From assembly GCA_025559845.1 (NCBI GenBank), contig CP048469.1, positions 2,829,001 to 2,893,000 of the forward strand: a stretch of 64,000 bases of DNA, given 5' to 3'. Positions 54,260-62,940 of the stretch are shown here, one piece after another (within the stretch, counting starts at the first letter, position 1; the number at the start of each line of letters is the position of its first letter). Made by a program: the position numbers and the translations under genes. The stretch is from Agrobacterium tumefaciens (GTDB lineage: Bacteria; Pseudomonadota; Alphaproteobacteria; Rhizobiales; Rhizobiaceae). Below the pieces are notes generated by a model. The model did not search any database and was not told where the DNA came from. It saw only the letters and a program-made list of their open reading frames with translations.

Positions 54260-56086
54260 TTATCCTTCAAGCTCTTCGCGCAGCATCTCCAGTTCCAGCC
54301 ACTCTTCTTCCATGGCTTCCAGCTTTTCGCGCAGCTTGGTCATTTCCTCCGCCAGCTTGTTGAAGGCGGCCGGGTCTTTGGTGAACAGGTTGGGATCGGC
54401 CAGTCGCTCTTCGCGCCTGGCGATTTCGCCCTGAGCTTTCTCCATTTCCTTCGGCAGATTTTCCAGCGCGAACTTCTGCTTGAAAGAGAGCTTTGCCTTG
54501 CCCTTGGCAGGTTCCGCAGATGAAGAGGCAGACGATGTGCTCTTTGCCTTTTCCTGCTTTTCCGCTTTCCGTTTTTCCTCGGCAGCACCTTTTCGCTGCG
54601 CCATCATATCGGAATAGCCACCGGCATATTCGATCCAGCGGCCATCCGGCGCATCGGGATTTGCCGGTGCGATGGTGGAGGTGACGGTACGATCGAGAAA
54701 ATCACGATCGTGGCTGACAAGAATGACCGTGCCGGAGAACCCGGCGACGATTTCCTGCAGAAGATCGAGCGTTTCAATATCGAGATCGTTGGTCGGCTCG
54801 TCGAGGATCAACAGGTTGGTCGGACGCGCGAGAATGCGTGCCAGAATGAGGCGGGCGCGTTCACCACCCGAGAGGTTACGGATAGGCGTACGGGCCTGTT
54901 CCGGCTGGAACAGGAAATCCTTCATGTAGCCCGTTACATGCTTCAGCTCACCGTTGACGATCAGGTTGTCACCGCGTCCGTCCGTCAGATAATAGGCCAG
55001 AGTGTCTTCCGGGTTCAAATCCTCGCGCTTCTGATCGAGCGTCGCAATCTCCAGATTGGTGCCGAGCTTGACCGTTCCACCATCAGGCGCAAGCTGCCCC
55101 GTCAACATCTTGAGGAGCGTCGTTTTGCCTGCGCCGTTCGGCCCGACCAGGCCGATACAGTCGCCACGATGCACACGCAGTGAAAACGGTGCGACGATGG
55201 TGCGTTCGCCATAGGACTTGGTGATGGCGTCCGCTTCGATCACCAGCTTGCCTGACTCACGCCCTTCGGTCACCGTTGCCTGGACGGAGCCCTGCGGCCC
55301 CTTGTGCCCGCGATAGGACGCGCGCATGGCCTGCAATTCACCGACGCGACGCATATTGCGTTTGCGCCGTGCTGTGACGCCATACCGCATCCAGTGCTCT
55401 TCGCGCTCGATGGCCTTGCCAAGCTTGTGCTGCTCGAGTTCTTCTTCTTCCAGAACCTTGTCGCGCCATTCCTCGAAATGCGCAAAACCGCGATTGAGGC
55501 GGCGAGACTGGCCACGATCCAGCCAGACAGTGGCGTTGGACACCTTTTCGAGAAAACGACGGTCGTGCGAAATCAGTACCAGTGCACTTCGCGTCTGCTG
55601 CAGCTCGTCTTCCAGCCATTCAATCGTCGGCAGGTCCAGATGGTTGGTCGGCTCGTCCAGCATCAAAATATCCGGCTGAGGCGCCATGACACGCGCGAGC
55701 GCCGCACGACGCGCTTCACCGCCGGAGAGGTTTTGCGGATGCTCCTGTCCCGTCAGGCCGAGATGTTCGAGAATGTAGGTGACGCGATAAGGGTCGTCGC
55801 CCGGCCCGAGCCCTGACTCGGCATAAGCCTGAACGGTATCATAGCCGTCGAAATCAGGTGCCTGTTCCAGATAACGGATGGTGGCGGAGGGATGACGGAA
55901 AACTTCACCTGATTGTGCTTCGACCAGGCCGGCGGCAATTTTCATCAACGTCGATTTGCCCGAACCGTTGCGCCCGACAAGGCAGATACGATCACCCGGC
56001 TCCACCTGCAGGTTTGCACCGTCAAGCAACGGCGTCACGCCAAAGGTGAGTTTGATATCGTCGAGTTTAAGAATTGGGGGTGCCAA
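54260..56086 (-). CDS. ABC-F family ATPase (Uup-like)
   Basis: A 608-residue soluble protein with two ABC ATPase domains, no membrane part, and a C-terminal coiled coil (about 500-608), the layout of Uup, an ABC-F factor acting on ribosomes and on DNA branch intermediates. Walker A motifs G-R-N-G-S-G-K-S-T (38-46) and G-P-N-G-A-G-K-T-T (about 312-320), two L-S-G-G-E signatures and two D-E-P-T-N Walker B motifs are all intact. The linker R-R-K-R-N-M-R-R fits the family. The start is TTG, five bases after the thiN stop, so the genes are coupled. Confidence 0.94.
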   Translation of the reverse strand: MAPPILKLDDIKLTFGVTPLLDGANLQVEPGDRICLVGRNGSGKSTLMKIAAGLVEAQSGEVFRHPSATIRYLEQAPDFDGYDTVQAYAESGLGPGDDPYRVTYILEHLGLTGQEHPQNLSGGEARRAALARVMAPQPDILMLDEPTNHLDLPTIEWLEDELQQTRSALVLISHDRRFLEKVSNATVWLDRGQSRRLNRGFAHFEEWRDKVLEEEELEQHKLGKAIEREEHWMRYGVTARRKRNMRRVGELQAMRASYRGHKGPQGSVQATVTEGRESGKLVIEADAITKSYGERTIVAPFSLRVHRGDCIGLVGPNGAGKTTLLKMLTGQLAPDGGTVKLGTNLEIATLDQKREDLNPEDTLAYYLTDGRGDNLIVNGELKHVTGYMKDFLFQPEQARTPIRNLSGGERARLILARILARPTNLLILDEPTNDLDIETLDLLQEIVAGFSGTVILVSHDRDFLDRTVTSTIAPANPDAPDGRWIEYAGGYSDMMAQRKGAAEEKRKAEKQEKAKSTSSASSSAEPAKGKAKLSFKQKFALENLPKEMEKAQGEIARREERLADPNLFTKDPAAFNKLAEEMTKLREKLEAMEEEWLELEMLREELEG

Positions 56087-56090
56087 GGTG

Positions 56091-56744
56091 TCAGGCTCCG
56101 GTCAGATCATAGGGTCGGGCAAGCACGATAGCTTTTCCGCTTTTCAGCGAAAAATGCGCCGTGCCGCCATTTGCGACGTTGGAAATAGTGCGGGATGAAC
56201 CGAAAGCAAGCGCGAACTCCGTAAGCGGATAGCGCACATTGGCAATGTTCAGCCCCTGAAGTGTGGAAATACCGGCAACGGAAAACAAGGAGCCGGCTGG
56301 AAGATCGAGATCGAGCACGCCAGGAAGCAACGGATAGGCTTCCTCGTCACCGGATGTCAAAACGACATCGAAACCACTCTCGGCAAGCGCGACGGCATAC
56401 AGGAAATGCTGAAGCGCATGATCGCTCCTTGCCCCTCCGAAAGCGCCGACCATCACAAGGGAACGAGCCCCACGGACAATCGCCTCTGAAACGGCAATCT
56501 CGCCGTCGGTAACAGCTTTTGCCGCTGGATAAGGTTGCCGCTCAATGCCCGGCCATTCGTCGAGAAGACCCGGCTCGGCGGAATCGAAATCCCCGACCCA
56601 AAGCTCCGGCGACAGCTCAAGCGTTTTTGCATGCCGCATGCCACTGTCTGCAGCGATGACACGCGTCCCCGACACAACCGTTTTCAGGCGATCCGTGACG
56701 GTGACATTTCCGCCAAGCAGAATGGTGAAGCGTTCTGTTTCCAT
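56091..56744 (-). CDS. thiN: Thiamine diphosphokinase
   Basis: A 217-residue enzyme that pyrophosphorylates thiamine to TPP with ATP. Family motifs are present: A-A-D-S-G near 31-35, G-D-F-D-S near 51-55, A-V-T-D-G-E-I-A-V near 77-85, and G-G-A-R-S-D-H-A-L near 103-111. The C-terminal half folds into the beta-sandwich, ending N-V-A-N-G-G-T-A-H-F-S. Imported thiamine from ThiBPQ, encoded about 3 kb away, would be its substrate. It is followed by the Uup-like gene after a four-base gap. Confidence 0.93.
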   Translation of the reverse strand: METERFTILLGGNVTVTDRLKTVVSGTRVIAADSGMRHAKTLELSPELWVGDFDSAEPGLLDEWPGIERQPYPAAKAVTDGEIAVSEAIVRGARSLVMVGAFGGARSDHALQHFLYAVALAESGFDVVLTSGDEEAYPLLPGVLDLDLPAGSLFSVAGISTLQGLNIANVRYPLTEFALAFGSSRTISNVANGGTAHFSLKSGKAIVLARPYDLTGA

Positions 56745-56841
56745 GCCTTGCCTTATCGCAGGTAGGAGCGAAATGGAAAGGCTGAAACCCGCAGAAAACC
56801 GCCGATATTGATTTTCCGCCTCGACAGGATTATGTAATCCG

Positions 56842-56898
56842 CCAGTGGTGATTTGCCGACCGGCTTGCAGCCACTTTAAAGAAGTCGCTAAAGGGTCG
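56842..56898 (+). promoter_or_regulatory. SAM-II riboswitch (metA motif)
   Basis: The leader shows the SAM-II core: stem P1 AGTGG (56844-56848) with CCACT (56871-56875), the T-G-A-T-T-T run directly after P1, G-C-T-T-G-C-A-G (56863-56870), T-A-A-A (56877-56880) and the G-C-T-A-A-A-G-G-G tail (56887-56895) that makes the pseudoknot. SAM-II was first described upstream of Agrobacterium metA. It lies 92 bases before the metA ATG. Confidence 0.93.
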
Positions 56899-56921
56899 AG
56901 GAAAAAGGCAATTTCCTGGAG

Positions 56922-56950
56922 CCGGTTGCGATTTCGCTGCCGGTTTTTTT
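56922..56950 (+). terminator. Intrinsic terminator in the metA leader
   Basis: A stem with CCGG (56922-56925) and CCGG (56940-56943) at its base and GCGA/TCGC at its top, broken by one mismatch, is followed by seven T residues. It lies between the riboswitch and metA, so it is the likely SAM-controlled switch-off element. Confidence 0.75.
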
Positions 56951-56990
56951 GTTTTCACGGCCTTTGGCGGCCTGAAAGTGAGAGTTCAAC

Positions 56991-57917
56991 ATGCCGATCA
57001 AGATTCCAGATACCCTGCCCGCTTTCGAAACCCTCGTGCATGAGGGCGTACGGGTCATGACCGAAACGGCGGCTATCCGACAGGATATTCGCCCGCTCCA
57101 GATCGGACTTTTGAACCTCATGCCGAACAAGATCAAAACCGAATTACAGATGGCTCGCCTCGTCGGTGCCTCACCGTTGCAGGTTGAGTTGTCGCTGGTG
57201 CGCATTGGCGGTCATCGTGCGAAAAATACGCCGGAAGAGCATCTGCTTTCCTTCTATGAGACGTGGGAAGAGGTTCGCCACCGCAAGTTCGATGGCTTCA
57301 TCATCACGGGCGCTCCCGTCGAGACGCTCGCCTACGAAGACGTTACCTATTGGAACGAGATGCAGAAGATTTTCGAATGGACACAAACCAACGTCCATTC
57401 GACACTCAATGTCTGCTGGGGCGCGATGGCAGCCATCTATCACTTCCATGGCGTGCCGAAGCATGAGTTGAAGGAAAAGGCTTTCGGCGTTTATCGTCAC
57501 CGCAACCTCAGCCCGTCTTCCATCTATCTGAACGGGTTTTCCGACGACTTCCAGGTTCCGGTGTCACGCTGGACGGAGGTACGTCGCGCCGATATCGAAA
57601 AGCGCGCCGATCTGGAAATCCTGATGGAATCGGAAGAAATGGGCGTGTGCCTGGTGCATGAAAAGCAGGGCAACCGGCTCTACATGTTCAACCACGTCGA
57701 ATATGATTCGACCTCGCTTTCGGACGAATATTTCCGCGATGTGAACGCCGGGGTTCCCATAAAGCTGCCGCATGACTACTTCCCCCACAACGATCCGGAC
57801 CTGACCCCGCTCAATCGTTGGCGAAGCCACGCGCATCTGTTTTTTGGAAACTGGATCAACGAGATATACCAGACGACCCCCTACGATCTCGACGCTATCG
57901 GAGAGCTTGCGGCATAA
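56991..57917 (+). CDS. metA: Homoserine O-acyltransferase (MetA family), predicted acetyl-CoA specific
   Basis: First dedicated step of methionine synthesis: acylation of homoserine. The 308-residue protein has the catalytic C142 in L-N-V-C-W-G-A-M-A and the later H and E blocks (Y-R-H-R-N near 168 and S-H-A-H near 280). At the position that sets the acyl donor in studied MetA enzymes the residue is E111 (G-A-P-V-E), which goes with acetyl-CoA rather than succinyl-CoA. A SAM-II riboswitch and terminator sit upstream; methionine excess should switch the gene off. Confidence 0.96.
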   Translation: MPIKIPDTLPAFETLVHEGVRVMTETAAIRQDIRPLQIGLLNLMPNKIKTELQMARLVGASPLQVELSLVRIGGHRAKNTPEEHLLSFYETWEEVRHRKFDGFIITGAPVETLAYEDVTYWNEMQKIFEWTQTNVHSTLNVCWGAMAAIYHFHGVPKHELKEKAFGVYRHRNLSPSSIYLNGFSDDFQVPVSRWTEVRRADIEKRADLEILMESEEMGVCLVHEKQGNRLYMFNHVEYDSTSLSDEYFRDVNAGVPIKLPHDYFPHNDPDLTPLNRWRSHAHLFFGNWINEIYQTTPYDLDAIGELAA

Positions 57918-57984
57918 AACGCGATTGCACATCGTCGCAAAATAACGCAACGTCCGCCGGTCATTACAAGCGGGGAGAGCAGGA

Positions 57985-59004
57985 ATGGGCGATGTGCCGG
58001 CACGGGAAAATTTCGGTTTCACAGCAACCGGAGAAAAGGTCGAGCGTGTCACCATATCCAAGGGTGGACTGACCGCGAAGGTCATCACGTGGGGCGCAGT
58101 CATTCAGGATCTGCGCCTCGACGGCCACCAGCCGCCACTCGTTCTCGGCTTCGACAAGTTTGAGGACTACAAGTACTCCTCTTATTTCGGCGCGACGCCC
58201 GGCCGCAATGCCAACCGTATCGGTGGCGGCAAGTTCTCGATCGACGGCCACGAGTACCAACTCGAGTTGAATGAAAAAGGCGTTACCCATCTTCACGGTG
58301 GCAGCGACGGTTTGGGCAAACGCAACTGGATGTTGATGGAGCACGGCGAAAGCCATGTTGTTCTGGAAATCATCGATCCGGACGGCCGCGCCGGTTATCC
58401 CGGTAACTGCACTGTCACGGCGACCTACACGATCCTCGACGGCGGCGTGCTTTCTGTCGTTTACGAAACAACCACCGACAAGGCGACCATCGCCAACATC
58501 TGCCAGCACTCCTATTTCAATCTGGACGGTGCTGACACGGCACTTGGCCACGAGATCGAAATTGCCGCGAACTATTATCTGCCGACCAACGAACAGCAGA
58601 TTCCGACAGGTGAAATCCGCCCCGTCGATGACACGGTTTTCGACCTTCGTCGCCCGACACCGATGCGACGCAAGGACAATGGCGAGCAGGTTCTGTACGA
58701 CCACAATTTCTGCCTTTCGCCCGAGCGCCGGGCGAAGCGCAAAGTAGCACGCGTCTACGCACCGGCATCCGACATCGCGCTTGAAGTGCACACGACTGAG
58801 CCCGGTGTGCAATTCTATTCCGCCTTCAAACTCGACGTTCCGGTTCCGGGCCTCGACGGCCGGACCTATGGCCCCTTTGCCGGTTTCTGCCTTGAAACGC
58901 AGAACTGGCCCGACGCCCCCAATCACGCCGATTTTCCGCATGCCATCCTGCGCCCAGGCGAGACCTTGCGTCAGGAAACGGATTACATTTTCAAGAAGGG
59001 CTGA
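57985..59004 (+). CDS. galM: Aldose 1-epimerase (galactose mutarotase)
   Basis: A 339-residue beta-sandwich enzyme that interconverts alpha- and beta-anomers of aldoses. Catalytic pieces are visible: T-H-L-H-G-G near 94-99, Q-H-S-Y-F-N-L near 173-179, and the general-base glutamate in C-L-E-T-Q-N-W-P-D near 310-318. The reading frame starts at an ATG after a purine-rich GGGGAGAGCAGGA. It follows metA by 67 bases but has no clear link to it; no other galactose gene is nearby. Confidence 0.94.
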   Translation: MGDVPARENFGFTATGEKVERVTISKGGLTAKVITWGAVIQDLRLDGHQPPLVLGFDKFEDYKYSSYFGATPGRNANRIGGGKFSIDGHEYQLELNEKGVTHLHGGSDGLGKRNWMLMEHGESHVVLEIIDPDGRAGYPGNCTVTATYTILDGGVLSVVYETTTDKATIANICQHSYFNLDGADTALGHEIEIAANYYLPTNEQQIPTGEIRPVDDTVFDLRRPTPMRRKDNGEQVLYDHNFCLSPERRAKRKVARVYAPASDIALEVHTTEPGVQFYSAFKLDVPVPGLDGRTYGPFAGFCLETQNWPDAPNHADFPHAILRPGETLRQETDYIFKKG

Positions 59005-59009
59005 CTGGC

Positions 59010-59768
59010 TTAGTCCAGCACACAGCCGACATAGGCGCCGGATGCGCGGGCGCGTCGTTCGATGACGCCCGCAAGCCGTTGCAGGCCACGCCCTGGCTTG
59101 CTGGCGACACGGTCGATCGGATTGGGCAATGAGACCGCGAGAAGCGCCGCCTGTCTCTGGGTCAGCTTCGAGGCCGGCACCTTGAAATGATGCTGGGCGG
59201 CCGCTTCTATGCCGTAGATACCTGGGCCCCATTCGGCAACATTGAGATAAATCTCCATCATCCGTTTTTTGGACCAGACGAAATCGGCGACCACGGCAAG
59301 CGGCAGCTCCAGCCCCTTGCGCAGGAAAGATCGTCCATTCCAGAGGAAGAGGTTCTTTGCCGTTTGCATCGGAATGGTGCTGGCACCACGCGTGGAAGCC
59401 CCCTCCAGCGCATCCGTCACCACAGATTGCATCTGGTTCCAGTCAACGCCGCCATGGAAACAGAATTGCCCGTCCTCGGACATCATCACCGACTGAACAA
59501 GACGTGGAGAAATGTCCTCAATTGGCACCCAGCGCCTGTCGTAACCCTGCAAAGTCACAAGATCGGCAAGCATCAACGTTGAAACGGGCCGCATGAAAGG
59601 AAGCGCATAGACGGGAATCAGCAGGTAAGGCAAGATCAGCAATGCCAGCAAAAACATGACGAAACGCTTTGCTAACGTGCGAAAATCCACCTTCGGACTA
59701 CTCCGGTCTTCCGCCAGCACGGCGTAGTCTGCGTCGCTTTCAGGCGTGCTGCTCAATGTTTTCCCCAC
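59010..59768 (-). CDS. mtgA: Monofunctional biosynthetic peptidoglycan transglycosylase
   Basis: A 252-residue enzyme of glycosyltransferase family 51 that polymerises lipid II glycan chains. One N-terminal membrane helix (about 37-58) anchors it in the inner membrane; the catalytic block [14 protein letters not shown] near residues 96-109 contains the base glutamate, and [15 protein letters not shown] follows near 125-139. No transpeptidase domain is present. The start is GTG. It converges with galM and leaves only five bases between stops. Confidence 0.94.
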   Translation of the reverse strand: MGKTLSSTPESDADYAVLAEDRSSPKVDFRTLAKRFVMFLLALLILPYLLIPVYALPFMRPVSTLMLADLVTLQGYDRRWVPIEDISPRLVQSVMMSEDGQFCFHGGVDWNQMQSVVTDALEGASTRGASTIPMQTAKNLFLWNGRSFLRKGLELPLAVVADFVWSKKRMMEIYLNVAEWGPGIYGIEAAAQHHFKVPASKLTQRQAALLAVSLPNPIDRVASKPGRGLQRLAGVIERRARASGAYVGCVLD

Positions 59769-59891
59769 CCAGGCTTATAAAAACCTTTCATATTCCATTG
59801 CCATGTTCAAGGCGAGTCCGCTCAAATGGGTTCCCGCAAGGAATCACGAAAAGGTTTGCTTGCCGACGTACGGCATGCCAAAGAGCGCCAC

Positions 59892-60806
59892 ATGGACGCT
59901 GCAATGACGACTTTTGAAACGAAGCTGCGCGACAGCGCGGCAAAGACCGAAGCCCTGCTCGGACGCCTGCTGTCAAGCGACGTGGGCCCGGATGAAATCG
60001 CTCGCCCTCAAAACCTCCTCGACGCCATGCGCCATGGCGTGCTGAATGGCGGCAAACGGTTGCGGCCTTTTCTCGTCATAGAAAGTGCGGCGCTGCTAGG
60101 CGGCAACGACGAGGCAGCCCACCATGTCGGCGCAGGACTCGAATGCCTTCATTGCTATTCTCTGGTTCATGACGATCTGCCGGCCATGGACGATGACGAT
60201 CTGCGTCGCGGTCAACCGACAGTTCATCGCAAATTTGATGAAGCCACCGCCATTCTCGCCGGCGACAGTCTTTTGACACTGGCGTTTGACATCATTGCCG
60301 CGGACAACAATCCGCTGCAGGCAGATCGCAAGGCTGCGCTTGTGCTGTCACTGGCGCGCGCTGCCGGAATAGGTGGCATGGCAGGCGGGCAGGCGCTGGA
60401 TCTTGCCGCTGAAAAGAAAGCACCTGATGAGGCGGGCATCGTCACGCTTCAAGCGATGAAAACCGGTGCACTTATCCGCTTTGCGTGTGAGGCTGGCGCC
60501 ATCATCGCCGGGAGCAGCGCGTCTGAGCGGCAAAGAATGCGTCTTTTCGGTGAGAAGATTGGTCTTGCCTTTCAGCTTGCTGACGACCTTCTGGATCTGA
60601 CGGCCGATGCTGCGACCATGGGCAAGGCGACCGGTAAAGATGCGGCACGTGGCAAGGGCACGCTGGTTGCCCTGCGCGGCGAAAACTGGGCACGTCAAAA
60701 GCTGAGTGAGCAGGTAAACGAGGCGGCAGAGCTCCTCTCGCCGTATGGCACCAAGGCCGATATCCTCGTTGCGGCAGCGCGGTTCATCGCCGAACGCAAG
60801 AGCTGA
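59892..60806 (+). CDS. ispA: Farnesyl diphosphate synthase-type polyprenyl synthetase
   Basis: A 304-residue prenyl synthase joining isopentenyl diphosphate units. The first aspartate-rich motif D-D-L-P-A-M-D (residues 94-100) has the two-residue insertion of bacterial short-chain synthases, and the second D-D-L-L-D near 240 is intact; the residues before the first motif (H-C-Y-S-L-V-H) fit the farnesyl type. ATG 59892 is used; ATG 59904 is also possible, and the frame is open upstream to 59826. Together with ispG it points to isoprenoid supply. A nearby xylulose synthase gene is not present. Confidence 0.93.
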   Translation: MDAAMTTFETKLRDSAAKTEALLGRLLSSDVGPDEIARPQNLLDAMRHGVLNGGKRLRPFLVIESAALLGGNDEAAHHVGAGLECLHCYSLVHDDLPAMDDDDLRRGQPTVHRKFDEATAILAGDSLLTLAFDIIAADNNPLQADRKAALVLSLARAAGIGGMAGGQALDLAAEKKAPDEAGIVTLQAMKTGALIRFACEAGAIIAGSSASERQRMRLFGEKIGLAFQLADDLLDLTADAATMGKATGKDAARGKGTLVALRGENWARQKLSEQVNEAAELLSPYGTKADILVAAARFIAERKS

Positions 60807-60821
60807 GCCGGAAACTCCGGC
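60807..60821. terminator. Weak candidate terminator between prenyl synthase and OmpA-like genes
   Basis: Arms GCCGGA (60807-60812) and TCCGGC (60816-60821) with a three-base loop lie between convergent genes. A four-T run follows after six bases on plus, so termination is doubtful. Confidence 0.35.
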
Positions 60822-60841
60822 CCAGCGTTTTCATCGATTTA

Positions 60842-61504
60842 TCAGCCCTTGAGCGGCGAAATCAGAACTTCAACGCGGCGGTTCTGCGCGCGGCCATCCG
60901 GTGTCGCATTGGATGCAATCGGCTGCGACGGACCGAAGCCGAGCGTCGAGATACGGCGCTGGTCAACACCACGCGCACCCAGATAATTCGCGACAGACGC
61001 CGCACGGCGTTCAGAAAGCGCCTGGTTATGCTGCAGGCTGCCGGTGGAATCCGTGTGACCGTTGATGTCGATGAGGGTGCGGTTGAATTTGTTCAACACG
61101 ATACCAACCGAATCGAGAGTCGCGTAGAATGGCGGAATGACCTGGTCCTGGTCGGTTGCGAAGGTGATGTTCGACGGCATGTTCAGAACGATGTTGTCGC
61201 CGCGACGGGTGACAGACACGCCGGTACCCTGCAACTGCGCACGCAGTTCCGATTCCTGCGTGTCCATGTAATTGCCGATCGCACCGCCAGCCAGCGCGCC
61301 AATACCCGCGCCGATGAGTGCGGCATTGCGGCGACCGACCGGCGAGCCACCAACGGCAAGACCACCGAGCGCACCGACGACGGCACCGATACCCGCACCG
61401 CCGGCCGTGTTGGACATCTTCTGCTCGCCCGTATAGGGGTCAGTGGTCGTGCAGGCGGAGAGATAGGTCCCGCAAAGGGCAACAATCGCGATTTTTTTTA
61501 TCAT
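60842..61504 (-). CDS. OmpA family outer-membrane lipoprotein
   Basis: A 220-residue lipoprotein. The lipobox L-S-A-C places the lipidated cysteine at residue 18. A glycine-zipper region (about 33-80: G-G-A-G-I-G-A-V-V-G-A-L-G-G and a second repeat) probably inserts in a membrane, and the C-terminal OmpA-like domain (about 115-218) binds peptidoglycan; the diaminopimelate-contacting motif N-G-H-T-D-S-T-G and the R-x-x-x-V-x-x-Y-L helix are intact. This layout matches YiaD-like proteins. No AGGAGG is near; GGAG lies 12 bases upstream of the ATG. Confidence 0.92.
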   Translation of the reverse strand: MIKKIAIVALCGTYLSACTTTDPYTGEQKMSNTAGGAGIGAVVGALGGLAVGGSPVGRRNAALIGAGIGALAGGAIGNYMDTQESELRAQLQGTGVSVTRRGDNIVLNMPSNITFATDQDQVIPPFYATLDSVGIVLNKFNRTLIDINGHTDSTGSLQHNQALSERRAASVANYLGARGVDQRRISTLGFGPSQPIASNATPDGRAQNRRVEVLISPLKG

Positions 61505-61570
61505 GTGTTTTGATGCTCCGAGAGGTTCAGGAGGTATGACAGAGGGATTCCGGCCGTTTCACGGTACTCT

Positions 61571-62821
61571 TTACTCCGCCGCGTCTTTCCGGCCAAAACG
61601 CTTTTCGATGTAATCGATCACAAGCGCTTCAAAATCGGCGGCAATGTTAGGGCCGCGCAGGGTGAGCGCTTTCTGTCCATCGATGAAGACTGGAGCCGAC
61701 GGCGTTTCACCGGTTCCGGGCAACGAAATGCCGATGTCGGCATGTTTGCTCTCACCCGGGCCGTTGACGATGCAGCCCATGACCGCAACGTTGAGCGCTT
61801 CAACACCGGGGTATTTTTCACGCCAGACCGGCATGTTCTTGCGGATATCGTTCTGGATATTCTGCGCCAGTTCCTGAAACACCGTGGACGTGGTGCGGCC
61901 GCAACCGGGACATGCCGCAACAACAGGAATAAACTGACGGAAGCCCATGACCTGCAACAGTTCCTGAGCAACCTGAACTTCGCGGGTGCGGTCACCATTG
62001 GGTTCCGGTGTCAGCGACACGCGGATCGTATCGCCGATACCGTGCTGGAGCACGTAACCCATAGCGGCGGACGAGGCGACGATACCCTTGGAGCCCATCC
62101 CTGCTTCGGTCAGGCCAAGATGCAACGCGTGATCGGAGCGTTCCGACAACATCGAATAAACCGCGATGAGGTCCTGTACCTGGCTGACCTTGGCCGAAAG
62201 AATGATACGATTGCGCGGCAGCCCGATGTCTTCAGCCAACTCGGCGGAAATCAACGCAGACTGAACAATCGCCTCGCGAGTCACCTGGCGAGCGGAGAGC
62301 GGAAACCCCTCTTCCTTGTTCTTGTCCATCAGGGCAGTCAGCAGTTCCTGATCAAGCGAACCCCAGTTCACGCCGATACGTACGGGTTTATCGTAGCGGA
62401 TCGCCATCTCGACGATCTCGCCGAACTGCTTGTCTTTCTTGTCCTTGAAGCCGACATTGCCGGGATTGATGCGATACTTCGCCAGCGCCTCCGCACAGGC
62501 AGGATGGTCGGCCAGAAGTTTGTGACCGATATAATGGAAGTCGCCGACAAGCGGTACGTCCATGCCGAGACGCAACAGGCGGTCGCGGATTTTCGGCACT
62601 GCTGCAGCACTTTCGTCGCGATCGACGGTAATACGGACGATTTCCGAACCGGCCCGGAACAACGCCGCCACCTGCTGCACGGTGGCGTCAATGTCAGCCG
62701 TATCGGTGTTGGTCATCGATTGGACGACGACGGGCGCACCGCCGCCGACGATAACACCACCCACATCGACAGCGACAGATGCGCGGCGGGGCTTCGGGTC
62801 GAAATCGGCGTGTGACGTCAT
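61571..62821 (-). CDS. ispG: 4-hydroxy-3-methylbut-2-en-1-yl diphosphate synthase
   Basis: Iron-sulfur enzyme of the MEP pathway that makes HMBDP from the cyclic diphosphate. The 416-residue protein has the TIM-barrel half first and the reductase-like cluster domain last; the cluster cysteines are in A-C-P-G-C-G-R-T near residues 300-307 and [10 protein letters not shown] near 343-352. The electron donor is not encoded here. It is upstream of the OmpA-like gene by 66 bases, with no clear link. Confidence 0.96.
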   Translation of the reverse strand: MTSHADFDPKPRRASVAVDVGGVIVGGGAPVVVQSMTNTDTADIDATVQQVAALFRAGSEIVRITVDRDESAAAVPKIRDRLLRLGMDVPLVGDFHYIGHKLLADHPACAEALAKYRINPGNVGFKDKKDKQFGEIVEMAIRYDKPVRIGVNWGSLDQELLTALMDKNKEEGFPLSARQVTREAIVQSALISAELAEDIGLPRNRIILSAKVSQVQDLIAVYSMLSERSDHALHLGLTEAGMGSKGIVASSAAMGYVLQHGIGDTIRVSLTPEPNGDRTREVQVAQELLQVMGFRQFIPVVAACPGCGRTTSTVFQELAQNIQNDIRKNMPVWREKYPGVEALNVAVMGCIVNGPGESKHADIGISLPGTGETPSAPVFIDGQKALTLRGPNIAADFEALVIDYIEKRFGRKDAAE

Positions 62822-62940
62822 TTTGGTCTCTGGGCTTGCGGCAAAATATGGCTATTGAGGTGAAACAAGGGGGAGGCCTTGTCAACACCCAACGCACGTG
62901 AGCTTCTACTTTACCGCAATCGTGGCAAAATTCGAGACGA

